A DNA stretch of 64,000 nucleotides from Pseudonocardia sp. C8. GTDB lineage: Bacteria; Actinomycetota; Actinomycetes; Mycobacteriales; Pseudonocardiaceae. The translations under genes were made by a program, and so were the position numbers. The DNA lies in the NCBI RefSeq assembly GCF_014267175.1, contig NZ_JACMTR010000002.1, forward strand, positions 3,807,501 to 3,871,500. Reading direction: 5' to 3'. The notes under the pieces are model-generated. The model was not told the origin of the DNA. It did not search any database and saw only the letters and a list, made by a program, of their open reading frames with translations. Numbering within the stretch: position 1 is the first letter of the stretch; the number at the start of each line of letters is the position of its first letter. Of the stretch, positions 1 to 8,263 are shown piece after piece.

Positions 1-392
1 TCGCGGAGCGCAAGGATCTCGTCCCGCTCGAGGACCCGGAGGTCTACCGCACGTCCACGCCGATCAGCGGGCTGCTCGACCCCGAGACCAAGGCACCCGA
101 CCCCGAGAAGGGCGAGTACTTCTGGTTCGGCACCCAGCCACTCTGGCGCACCCAACCCCGGGACGTCTTCCGCTACATCACCAACGGCGGAGGGGGCTGG
201 GGCAATCCCCTGGAGCGGGAGCCCGAGCGGGTGCTGCGTGACGTCCGCGACGAGTACTTCTCGATCGAGGCGGCGGCGCGCGACTTCGGTGTGGTGATCA
301 GCGGCGACCCGCACACGGACCCGGAGGGCCTCGTCGTCGACGAGGAGGCCACCCGCCGGCGGCGGGCGGACCTGCTCACCCGGCAGGCCTGA
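1..392 (+). CDS. Hydantoinase B/oxoprolinase family protein, C-terminal end (5' partial)
   Basis: Only the last 129 residues are present; the reading frame enters from the left edge and stops with TGA at 390-392. The segment contains ITNGGGGWGNPLEREPERVL followed by a helix ending in AARDFGVVI. That is the characteristic C-terminus of HyuB-type subunits of N-methylhydantoinase, 5-oxoprolinase and acetone/acetophenone carboxylases. These subunits work with a HyuA ATPase subunit, which should lie upstream outside the window. The acyl-CoA ligase gene follows after 50 bp on the same strand, so the two may be cotranscribed. The substrate cannot be told from this fragment. Confidence 0.85.
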   Translation, partial: AERKDLVPLEDPEVYRTSTPISGLLDPETKAPDPEKGEYFWFGTQPLWRTQPRDVFRYITNGGGGWGNPLEREPERVLRDVRDEYFSIEAAARDFGVVISGDPHTDPEGLVVDEEATRRRRADLLTRQA

Positions 393-442
393 TCGGACGT
401 ACTCATGCCCGGCCCTCCCCCACGCGTCCACGAAGGAGCTCC

Positions 443-1966
443 GTGCTCGCCACCGGAAACCTGACCCTGAACCACCTGCTCGCCCACCGCGCCGAGACCG
501 ACGGTGACCGCATCGGCCTGATCTGGGAGTCCGCCGACGGCCGGTGGGCCGAGATGTCCTACGGCGACCTCGCCGAGCGCGCCGGACGGCTCGCCGGCGG
601 TCTCCGGGAACACGGGGTGGGCGCCGGGGACCACGTCGTCCTGCACATGACGAACCGGCTCGAGTTCGTCGTCGGCCTCTTCGCGATCAGCCACCTGGGC
701 GCGATCGCGACCCCGACGATCGCCTCCTACGCCGTCGACGAGCTGCACTACGTGCTCGACCACGCCGAGGTGAAGGTCGTGATCTGCGACCCGGACCGTC
801 GTGGCACCGCCACCGAGGCGGCGGCGCTGTGCTCGGCGACCCCACCGGTCGTGGTCGGCACCGACGAGCTGGAGTCGTGGCTCACCGCGCAACCACCGCC
901 CGCCGCCGACGTCGCCGCCTCGGACACCGCGGTGCTCATGTACTCGTCCGGCACGACCGCGCGTCCGAAAGGCGTGGTGCTCAGCCAGCAGGCGCTGGTC
1001 CTGTCCGGCGAGATGAACGCGCAGCACCAGCGGTTGCGGCCCGAGGACCGCAGCCTCTGCGTCCTTCCGCTCTTCCACATCAACGCCCTCACGATCTCGC
1101 TGCTCAACACGATGGCCACCGGCAGCGTCCTCGTCGTCACCGAGGTGTTCGACGCGGCGCGCTACTGGAGCCAGGTCCGCACCTACGGGATCACCGTCGG
1201 GAGCCTGGTCGCCAACCCGATCCGGCAGCTCATGCAGCTGCCCGAGCGAGCACCGGACGCGCGGCACTCCCTCCGCATGATGATCTTCGGTATGGCGCTC
1301 TCGGACACCGAGATCAGCGAGTTCGAACGCCGGTACGACGTGCCGCTGATCAACATCTGGGGCATGACGGAGAACGGGACGATCGGCACGCGGTGCCCGC
1401 CGTACCTGCCGCGGAACCCGACGTCGGTCGGCCTGCCGATGCCCGGCATCGACCTCGGGATCTTCGACGCCGAGGACCGGGAGCTCGGCCCGAACATCCC
1501 GGGCGAGGCCAGGTACGTCGGGAGCCCCCGCCTCGACGGCTACTACAGGAACGACGAGATCACCCGGGCCACCAACCGGGACGGGCGCTTCTGCACCGGT
1601 GACACGATGAGCGTCGACGAGCTCGGCTACTTCTCCTTCCTCGACCGGTCGAAGGACGTCATCAAGGTCAAGGCCGAGAACGTGGCGTCGGCCGAGGTGG
1701 AACGGGTCCTCGCGACCCATCCGGCGGTCGCGGACGCCGCGGTCGTGGGCGCCCCGGACGCCTGGCGCGACGAGCGGATCGTGGCCTTCCTCCAGCCGGT
1801 ACCGGGCCTGTCGATCGACGCGGAGGAGGTACGGGAGCACTGCCTGCGCCACCTCGCCCGGTTCAAGGTTCCGCACGAGATCCATGTCGTCGACGAGTTC
1901 CCACGCACGTCGATCGGCAAGATCCGCAAGAACGAGCTCCGGGACAAGGCGCGCGGGAACACCTGA
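443..1966 (+). CDS. AMP-dependent acyl-CoA ligase
   Basis: A 507-residue ANL-superfamily enzyme that would activate a carboxylic acid with ATP and CoA. The P-loop-like motif MYSSGTTARPKG lies near residue 165, IWGMTENG near 308, CTGD near 386, and the C-terminal hinge and catalytic Lys in PRTSIGKIRKNEL near 490. Length is normal for the family. The GTG start follows GAAGGAGCTCC, a strong ribosome binding site. It resembles crotonobetaine/cyclohexanecarboxylate-type ligases, but the substrate is not identifiable from sequence. It is one of three ligases in this 19-kb island, which suggests that several acids or pathway intermediates are activated. Confidence 0.9.
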   Translation: MLATGNLTLNHLLAHRAETDGDRIGLIWESADGRWAEMSYGDLAERAGRLAGGLREHGVGAGDHVVLHMTNRLEFVVGLFAISHLGAIATPTIASYAVDELHYVLDHAEVKVVICDPDRRGTATEAAALCSATPPVVVGTDELESWLTAQPPPAADVAASDTAVLMYSSGTTARPKGVVLSQQALVLSGEMNAQHQRLRPEDRSLCVLPLFHINALTISLLNTMATGSVLVVTEVFDAARYWSQVRTYGITVGSLVANPIRQLMQLPERAPDARHSLRMMIFGMALSDTEISEFERRYDVPLINIWGMTENGTIGTRCPPYLPRNPTSVGLPMPGIDLGIFDAEDRELGPNIPGEARYVGSPRLDGYYRNDEITRATNRDGRFCTGDTMSVDELGYFSFLDRSKDVIKVKAENVASAEVERVLATHPAVADAAVVGAPDAWRDERIVAFLQPVPGLSIDAEEVREHCLRHLARFKVPHEIHVVDEFPRTSIGKIRKNELRDKARGNT

Positions 1967-1967
1967 G

Positions 1968-2741
1968 TCACGGAGCGGCGTATCCGCCGTCCACCACGAG
2001 TGCCGATCCGGTCGTCCATCGGGAGTCCGGTCCGGCGAGGTACGAGAACGCTCCGACGAGGTCCTGCGGTGTGCCGACGCCGAGCGGGTGCCGGGCGGTC
2101 AGCCCGGGCCGGGCGGCGTCGGGGATGTCCGCGCTCATGGCGGACTCGAACATCCCGGGACAGACGCAGTTGACCCGGATCCGCTCCGTGGCGTACTCGA
2201 CCGCCGCCACCTTGGTCAGCTGGACCACGGCCGCCTTCGCCGCGCAGTACGGCGCCGCGTACGGCCAGGCCGTCAGTCCGGCCACCGACGCGGTGTTGAT
2301 GATCGAACCGCCGCCGTCCTGACCGCGCATCACGCGCACCGCCGAGGTCGTTCCGTGGACGGCCCCCAGGAACGTGACCTCGAGCTGCCGGCTCCACTCC
2401 TCCGGTGCCAGGTTGTGGATGCGGCCGTTGGACGAGAGCACCGCCGCATTGTTGATCATGACATCGAGGCGGCCGAACCGGTCGACCGCGCCGGAGACCG
2501 CGGCATCGACCGCCTCCGGGTCGGCGACATCGGCCACCCGGGTGACGGTCCGGCCACCGACGTGCTCGAGCGTCGCCGCGGTCCGTTCGAGCCGCTCGGC
2601 CGACAGGTCGCAGAGGACCAGATCGGTGGGCGCCTCCCCCGCCAGGCGCTGCGCCACCGCCGTGCCGAGCGCACCGGCCGCCCCGGTGATCACCACGACG
2701 CGCGGGCGGCCGTCCAGGGCGGCCTTGCTGCTGGTCGGCAT
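1968..2741 (-). CDS. SDR family oxidoreductase
   Basis: A 257-residue classical short-chain dehydrogenase/reductase. The N-terminal cofactor motif is TGAAGALG near residue 19, followed by NNAA in the mid-fold, the catalytic Ser in INTASVAG, the YCAAK catalytic Tyr/Lys pair and a C-terminal VVDGG. The ATG at 2739-2741 is preferred over an upstream extension because it has a purine-rich GAGGGGAGT upstream and matches family length. It ends one base from the convergent ligase stop codon and is divergent from the GAF-PucR regulator, which may control it. Likely a hydroxyacyl-CoA or alcohol dehydrogenase; the substrate is unknown. Confidence 0.88.
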   Translation of the reverse strand: MPTSSKAALDGRPRVVVITGAAGALGTAVAQRLAGEAPTDLVLCDLSAERLERTAATLEHVGGRTVTRVADVADPEAVDAAVSGAVDRFGRLDVMINNAAVLSSNGRIHNLAPEEWSRQLEVTFLGAVHGTTSAVRVMRGQDGGGSIINTASVAGLTAWPYAAPYCAAKAAVVQLTKVAAVEYATERIRVNCVCPGMFESAMSADIPDAARPGLTARHPLGVGTPQDLVGAFSYLAGPDSRWTTGSALVVDGGYAAP

Positions 2742-2883
2742 ACCTGACTCCCCTCGGGAGGACGGGACGTGGCCCTTCACGCCGCTGTCCCTTCTCCGGA
2801 GTTTCTTGTACCGTTCGTTCTGCAAAACTAGCGTCCGTGGGCGCCCCGGTCGAGGTGATGGTGTGGGACGCGACGAGGAGGCG

Positions 2884-4875
2884 ATGGTGCCGGACCCGAT
2901 CGACGCCACGGAACCGTCGCGCGCGGGTCACGGCTCGCTGCTGCTCGACGGCGCCTCGGCCGGAACCCCGGTGGGTGGCACCGTGTGCGCCCACGCCGTC
3001 GTGGCACTGCTCGATCTCCTCGACGAGGAGCGGGTGACGGGCCCGGACGACCTCACCGCGCTCCTGGACGGTGCGGGCGTCGACCGCGAGACGCGGGACG
3101 CGATCGAACGCCGGGTGCAGCGGCTCCAGGCCCACCTCAGCCGCGCCGGCCGCCGTCGCGACGAACTTGCGGCCCTGTTCGCGTGCAGCCGGGAGCTCGC
3201 CGAGCAGCGCGACGTCGAGGCGCTGCTCCGGAGCCTCGTGCACCGGGCGAACGACCTGCTCGGAGCAGACCTGACCTGGCTCGCGGAGTTCGACCCCGCG
3301 ACCGGCGAGCTGGAGGTGCGGACGGCGTGCGGAGCGGTCTCCGCGCAGCTGGAAGGCGTCCGGGTACCGGCCGGGGAAGGCATGGCCGGTTTCGTCGCCA
3401 CCCGGCGCAGACCGCACTGCTCCACCCGCTACCACGTCGATCCCGGCTTCACCCACGACCTGGGTGCCGACTCTGCGCTCCTGGCGGAAGGCGTCGTGTC
3501 CGCACTCGCGGTACCTCTCGTCGCCGGGGACGACGTCATCGGGACGCTGTTCGTCGCCACCCGGACCGAGACGCAGTTCCACCCGGACCAGATCGGGTTG
3601 CTGACCGCGTTCGCCGACCACGGCGCGGTCATCCTCCAGGGCGCGCGCCTGCTGGAACAGGCACGCACGCTCGCCGAGGCCGCCGACGACAGCCGCGACC
3701 GCCTGGCGCAGCACGTCGACGAGATGGAGCGGGCGCACCACGACCACGCCGAGCTGACCGAGTGCGTCCTGCGGGGCGAGAGCACGATCCGGGTCGCGGT
3801 CACCCTCGCCCGCGCGATGCAGCGCGAGGTCATCGTCCTCGACGAGTTCGGAGCGCCGATCGCGCAGTCGTCCGATCGACTCCCCGTGGACGGCTGCTGG
3901 CGCCACCCGGACGTCGCCGGGGCGATCGCCGAGAGCCGCCGGACGGCACGCTTCGTGTCCACCTCCTGCCCGGGAGTCGCGGGGGTGGTGGCCGTCGTCG
4001 CCGGGCCGGCGTCGCTGGGCGCGCTCCTGGTGGCACGCAGCGCCACGAGGCCGTCCGCCCGCGAGCAGAAGACGTTGGAGGACGCGGCACGGATCGTCGC
4101 GCTGCTCCGGCTCAAGCAGGACGCGCTGGCGGACGCCGAGGACCGCGTGCGCGGGGAGCTGCTGGGTGACCTCGTCGAACCCGGATCCCGGACCACCGAC
4201 GAGATGCGGGCGCGCGCCCGCGGACTCGACCTCGACGCGCTGAGGCGGATCTTCGTCCTGTCCGTGGGCGACCACCGGCGGGACGCCGTGCGCGCGCTCG
4301 CGCGCATGACACCGCGGCCGGTGTTGTCGGCCGAGCACGCCGGCGTCGTCGTCGCCATCTTCGCCGAGTCGCGCTCGGTGGACGCCGATCGTGTCCGCAA
4401 CCAGGTGCGCCCGCGCATCGGGAGCCCGACCCTGGTCGTCGAAGGGCCCTCCCTGTCGTCCTGCGACGACGTCCCGGGGAGCTACCGGGAAGCGCGACGC
4501 TGCCTGTCGCTGCTGCCTGCACTCGGCATCCGCGACCGGGCGGTGACCACGGCGCCCTACAGCCTGTACCTGCGCCTGTTCGAGCCGGAGGCCCGGGACA
4601 TCGACGACTTCGTGAGGGCGGTGATCGGGCCGGTCCTCGACAGCGACGCCGAGCGCGGGACCGACCTTCTGAACACGGTGAGCGCGTTCGCCGAGTGCAA
4701 CGCCAGCACCGCACGGGCCGCGCGAGCGCTGCACCTGCACCCCAACACGGTGGTGCAGCGGCTGGACCGCATCACCAAGCTGCTGGGGTCCCGCTGGCGC
4801 GAACCGGACGAATTCTTCCGCATCCAGGTGGCCGTTCGGCTCCACGCCCTGCGCCGGCACGCGACCACCTGCTGA
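2884..4875 (+). CDS. GAF and PucR/CdaR-type HTH transcriptional regulator
   Basis: A 663-residue cytoplasmic regulator. A coiled-coil segment (about residues 75-100) precedes a GAF sensor domain (about 105-255, ending in a second coiled coil). A GGDEF-like/CdaR middle region follows. The C-terminal PucR helix-turn-helix (about 590-650) includes ARALHLHPNTVVQRLDRI. The ATG at 2884 has GAGGAG just upstream; a longer frame exists upstream but overlaps the divergent SDR gene. PucR-type regulators usually activate neighbouring catabolic genes in response to a small aromatic or nitrogenous ligand. The divergent SDR and upstream ligase are plausible targets. Confidence 0.85.
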   Translation: MVPDPIDATEPSRAGHGSLLLDGASAGTPVGGTVCAHAVVALLDLLDEERVTGPDDLTALLDGAGVDRETRDAIERRVQRLQAHLSRAGRRRDELAALFACSRELAEQRDVEALLRSLVHRANDLLGADLTWLAEFDPATGELEVRTACGAVSAQLEGVRVPAGEGMAGFVATRRRPHCSTRYHVDPGFTHDLGADSALLAEGVVSALAVPLVAGDDVIGTLFVATRTETQFHPDQIGLLTAFADHGAVILQGARLLEQARTLAEAADDSRDRLAQHVDEMERAHHDHAELTECVLRGESTIRVAVTLARAMQREVIVLDEFGAPIAQSSDRLPVDGCWRHPDVAGAIAESRRTARFVSTSCPGVAGVVAVVAGPASLGALLVARSATRPSAREQKTLEDAARIVALLRLKQDALADAEDRVRGELLGDLVEPGSRTTDEMRARARGLDLDALRRIFVLSVGDHRRDAVRALARMTPRPVLSAEHAGVVVAIFAESRSVDADRVRNQVRPRIGSPTLVVEGPSLSSCDDVPGSYREARRCLSLLPALGIRDRAVTTAPYSLYLRLFEPEARDIDDFVRAVIGPVLDSDAERGTDLLNTVSAFAECNASTARAARALHLHPNTVVQRLDRITKLLGSRWREPDEFFRIQVAVRLHALRRHATTC

Positions 4876-4887
4876 CTCCGGGCGACC

Positions 4888-5592
4888 TCACGCGGGAGCG
4901 GCGGCGCCCGAGAGATCCGGCGTGAAATCCAGTTCCGGATGCTCACTCCGGAACCGTCCAACCTGAGCCTCGATCCCCGACGGATCGAAATCGGCGCTCG
5001 CGAACCCACGGAACAGCGTGCCGCAGTACTCGGCCGCGAGATGGGCGACCGGCCACTTCTCGTCGCCCGGACGCGCCCATTGGTAGGTGTGGTTGTGCAG
5101 GTTGAGGAACTGCAACATCCCGAGCTGCAGGTCCATCGGCCGGAACTGGCCTTCACCGACCGCGGCCGCGAGCAGATCGATCACGATCGCCTCGAACTCG
5201 TGACGTTGCGCCACGACCACCTCACGATTCCTCGCCGACAGCTGCCGGTAGTCGTGCTCGTACACCCAGATGTGGTCGAGACGCTGGAAGATGATGTCGA
5301 GCAGCACCTCCGACAGCAGGCGGAGCCGCACCGCCGGCGACGCCGGCGCCTCGACGATCCGCCGCGCGACGGCAAGAAGCGGCCCGAGCACGGCAGCCTG
5401 GATCTCGACGAGCAGGTTCTCCTTGGAGCCGATGTAGTAGTACAGGGCTCCGCGCGCGAGACCGACCGCCCGGCAGATGTCGGTGATGCCGGTGGCCGCG
5501 TACCCGCGACGCGCGAACAGGGACGCCGATATGGAGATGATCTCCTGACGGCGCGGCTCGAATCCGCTTCCGTGACCCGGTGGCCGGGGCAT
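4888..5592 (-). CDS. TetR family transcriptional regulator
   Basis: A 234-residue repressor-type protein. The N-terminal TetR HTH begins at about residue 14 and includes SLFARRGYAATGITDICRAV followed by GALYYYIGSKENLL. The rest is an alpha-helical ligand domain. The ATG at 5592 follows GGGAGG at good spacing; the open frame upstream lacks a family-like N-terminus. It lies between the PucR regulator (convergent, 12-bp gap) and the CoA transferase, transcribed in the same direction as the latter but 156 bp downstream of it. The ligand is unknown; an acyl-CoA would fit the neighbourhood. Confidence 0.88.
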   Translation of the reverse strand: MPRPPGHGSGFEPRRQEIISISASLFARRGYAATGITDICRAVGLARGALYYYIGSKENLLVEIQAAVLGPLLAVARRIVEAPASPAVRLRLLSEVLLDIIFQRLDHIWVYEHDYRQLSARNREVVVAQRHEFEAIVIDLLAAAVGEGQFRPMDLQLGMLQFLNLHNHTYQWARPGDEKWPVAHLAAEYCGTLFRGFASADFDPSGIEAQVGRFRSEHPELDFTPDLSGAAAPA

Positions 5593-5748
5593 TGCTCCCT
5601 CCCGGCTCGTCGAGTGGACGTCGCTCCCGCGGATCGAGTTTACGCACGACGGGCGACGCCACGGGCACCGCGTGTCCGCCGTGGGCGGCGGGGCGGCACG
5701 CCGACGCCGGGCCCTCACGAGATCCCGTCGTTCATCACCGCTCCGGAT

Positions 5749-6870
5749 TCACCGATCGAGCAGCTGATCCACCTCGCCCTCGGTGAAACCGCAGTCCGCC
5801 AGCACGTCACGGGTGGCCGAACCGACGGGACGGGTGTCACCCGGCTCGTCGACGGGTGAGGACCGGAAGCGCGGCGCCGGCATCGGATGGATGCTGTCAC
5901 CCGCGACGTGGAAGGTGCGGCGACACACGTTGTGCGGGTGAACCGCCGCCTCACGCATCGACAGGACCGGTGTCACGCACGCCTGCGAGCCGGCGAAGTG
6001 GGTCTCCCAGTCCGCACGTGACCTGGTCAGGAAGATCGCTTCCAGCCGGGCCGCGATCCGCGGCCACCGGGCGCGCTCCTCGCGCCTGTCGAAGTCCGGG
6101 TCGGAATCCGTGCCGAGCAGACGGCGGAACTCGGCCCAGAACTGCGGTTCCACGCAGCCCACCGCGACGTGCGCGCCGTCCGCACAGCGGTAGGTGCGGT
6201 ACCAGGGGGCGCCGCCGTCGAGGAGGTTGGACGCGCGCTCGTCCTGCCAGACGCCCTCGTTCAGCAGGCCCAGCGTCATGGCGTTGAGCAGCGCTGCGCC
6301 GTCGACCATCGCGCAGTCGATCACGTCGCCGCACCCGGTGCGACGGGCCTGAAGGATACCGCTGAGCACACCCAGAGCGAGCAGCATCCCGCCGCCACCG
6401 AAGTCACCCACGAGGTTGAGTGGCGGTACCGGCCCGCTGTCGGCGGTGCCGATCGTGTGCAGCACCCCGGACAGGGCGATGTAGTTGATGTCGTGTCCGG
6501 GCGTCCGGGCTTCGGGACCGCTGTTGCCGAAGCCGGTCATCCGCCCGTGGACCAGCGCCGGATCGGACGTCCTCAGGTCCGCCGGGCCCAGGCCGAGGCG
6601 CTCGACGACGCCGGGCCGGAAGCCCTCGACGACGGCGTCGCAGGTTGCGGCGATCCTGCGCGCCGCATCGCGTCCGGCCGGGGACTTCAGGTCGAGCACG
6701 ACCGACCTGCGACCCCGATGGAGCACGGTGTGGACCTTCTGCTCGGGCCGGTCGACACGGATGACGTCGGCCCCCAGATCCGACAGGAGCATCCCGCAGA
6801 AGGGGGTCGGCCCGATACCACCGAGTTCGAGAATCCGTGTCCCGGTCAGGGGGCCGTGTGATCGGGTCAT
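5749..6870 (-). CDS. CaiB/BaiF family (class III CoA transferase); alpha-methylacyl-CoA racemase-like
   Basis: A 373-residue enzyme with the family's N-terminal LELGGIGPTPFCGMLLSDLG and RVDRP motifs. It shows GHDINYIALSG (His) and LVGDFGGGGMLLALG (Asp), which align with the catalytic His and Asp of alpha-methylacyl-CoA racemases. PT-type CoA transferases instead use an Asp in a different context. The racemase reaction interconverts 2R and 2S 2-methylacyl-CoAs so that beta-oxidation can proceed. This suggests a methyl-branched substrate. The chosen ATG matches family N-termini; a start at 6939 is open but less likely. It is divergent from the tandem TetR gene, which probably regulates it. Confidence 0.85.
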   Translation of the reverse strand: MTRSHGPLTGTRILELGGIGPTPFCGMLLSDLGADVIRVDRPEQKVHTVLHRGRRSVVLDLKSPAGRDAARRIAATCDAVVEGFRPGVVERLGLGPADLRTSDPALVHGRMTGFGNSGPEARTPGHDINYIALSGVLHTIGTADSGPVPPLNLVGDFGGGGMLLALGVLSGILQARRTGCGDVIDCAMVDGAALLNAMTLGLLNEGVWQDERASNLLDGGAPWYRTYRCADGAHVAVGCVEPQFWAEFRRLLGTDSDPDFDRREERARWPRIAARLEAIFLTRSRADWETHFAGSQACVTPVLSMREAAVHPHNVCRRTFHVAGDSIHPMPAPRFRSSPVDEPGDTRPVGSATRDVLADCGFTEGEVDQLLDR

Positions 6871-6946
6871 CAGAGGAAAACACTCCGTCTCGCGTTCACG
6901 GGCGCCGGGTGACGGCCGCCGCAGGAATCCTGATATCATCTACACA

Positions 6947-6967
6947 AGTCAATGATCGTTAACTTTG
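6947..6967. promoter_or_regulatory. Candidate operator, AGTCAA-N6-TTAACT motif
   Basis: The sequence AGTCAATGATCGTTAACTT is an imperfect inverted repeat (AGTCAA / AGTTAA half-sites with a 6-bp spacer). It sits in an AT-richer divergent promoter region, 45-65 bp upstream of the tandem TetR start and about 77-97 bp upstream of the CoA transferase start. A near copy differing mainly in the spacer occurs at 15,271-15,291. Assignment to the neighbouring TetR regulator is an inference. Confidence 0.5.
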
Positions 6968-7012
6968 GTGTGCCGAAGCAGGCGCTCGCCGAGTCGGCGG
7001 GTGGAGGTTCCG

Positions 7013-8263
7013 ATGACGACAGCTCCGCAGGTGAGAGATCTGACGGACAGGGAGCTCGAAATCCTGTCGGTGACTGCGAACCTGTTCCGCCACCGTGGGT
7101 ACGCGGGAGTCGGAATCGACGACATCGGTGAGGCACTCGGTGTCACCGGACCGGCACTCTACCGCTACTTCCCCACCAAGCAGTCGTTGCTCGGGGCCAT
7201 CGTCGAGGACTTCGTCCACTCGGTCGAGAAGGAACGTGGGATACAGGCCGCCAGGGTGGGGACCGAGCACGGCGCACATGTGGTCGAGGCCGCCTTGACC
7301 GTCGGGTTCGCGAAGGCGGACGCCCTCCTCGTCTATCTCCGTCAGTTGCGCCGGCTCGACGAACCGATGCGCACCGAGATGCGGGTACGGGCCCGGAGGC
7401 TCGAGGAGGGCTGGGACGCGACGCTCTCCCGCCGAGGTGGCGATCACGCACGATCCGATCACGGGGTGCGGACACACGCGATCGGTGGCGCGATCGCCCA
7501 TCTGTCGCTCACTAAGCACCTCACATCGACCGCTCGGCGCGCCATGGCACGCGACGTCGTCGACGCGATCCTCGAGACGGATCTCGGCGACGGCCCCGCG
7601 GGACCTGACCCCGTCGGGCACGGCGACGGCCCGCCACTCATCGCCAAGAATCGGCGTGAAGCAATTCTGCAGGTGGCGACGCGCCTCTTCCGCGAGCGCG
7701 GATACAATGGTGTCTCCCTGCGGGAGATCGGCCAGGAGGTCGGAATCGGTCCGTCCGCTGTCAGTCGCCAGTTCGACAGCAAGGACAGGATCCTCGCAGT
7801 GGCGTTCGACCGGGCCAGCGCACAGATCATGGGTGGCATCATTGCCGCGATCAATCGCTCCGCAACGGCGGAGGAGGCTGCCCTGAACACCATCCATACC
7901 TACGCTCGCACCGCGATGGAATGTCGTGACCTCATCGCGATCAGCGCGACCGAACGCCACTTCCTGCCGGACGCCGAGCAGCGCCGGAGGAGTCAGGGCG
8001 CGTACATCGTCGAGTTGGCGCACCTGCTCCGACAGGCGCATCGGGACACCGACGAGACGCGGTCCCGCGCCCGGGCGGGCTGTCTCTTCAGTGTGATCAA
8101 CGAGGTGATCCTCGACGACCGACTCGTCCGGCGACCGGCCCTCCTTCACGAGCTCACCCGGCTCGGCGCGGCCATCGTCGGTCTCCCGGTGACACGACAG
8201 GGCACGGCCCTCATCCCGGGGTGTGCAGTTCGAGGAACCGGGTGCGGGCGACCGAGCGATTGA
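7013..8263 (+). CDS. Tandem double TetR-type transcriptional regulator
   Basis: A 416-residue protein, about twice the usual TetR length. It carries two complete TetR HTH modules. The first (about residues 15-62) has NLFRHRGYAGVGIDDIGEAL then GPALYRYFPTKQSLLG. The second (about 212-260) has RLFRERGYNGVSLREIGQEV then SAVSRQFDSKDRIL. Each is followed by an alpha-helical region, so the protein looks like two fused TetR subunits. The ATG at 7013 follows GTGGAGG. The gene is divergent from the racemase-like gene across the AGTCAA-N6-TTAACT motif and probably autoregulates and controls the island. Its last 53 bp overlap the convergent ligase gene. Confidence 0.88.
   Translation: MTTAPQVRDLTDRELEILSVTANLFRHRGYAGVGIDDIGEALGVTGPALYRYFPTKQSLLGAIVEDFVHSVEKERGIQAARVGTEHGAHVVEAALTVGFAKADALLVYLRQLRRLDEPMRTEMRVRARRLEEGWDATLSRRGGDHARSDHGVRTHAIGGAIAHLSLTKHLTSTARRAMARDVVDAILETDLGDGPAGPDPVGHGDGPPLIAKNRREAILQVATRLFRERGYNGVSLREIGQEVGIGPSAVSRQFDSKDRILAVAFDRASAQIMGGIIAAINRSATAEEAALNTIHTYARTAMECRDLIAISATERHFLPDAEQRRRSQGAYIVELAHLLRQAHRDTDETRSRARAGCLFSVINEVILDDRLVRRPALLHELTRLGAAIVGLPVTRQGTALIPGCAVRGTGCGRPSD

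Noticed and set aside
1627..4860. Open minus-strand frame of over 1,000 codons
   Set aside because: It lies antisense to the ligase and PucR genes, has Arg/Pro/Gly-rich composition typical of GC-rich shadow frames, and no motif apart from its overlap with the real SDR gene in another frame.
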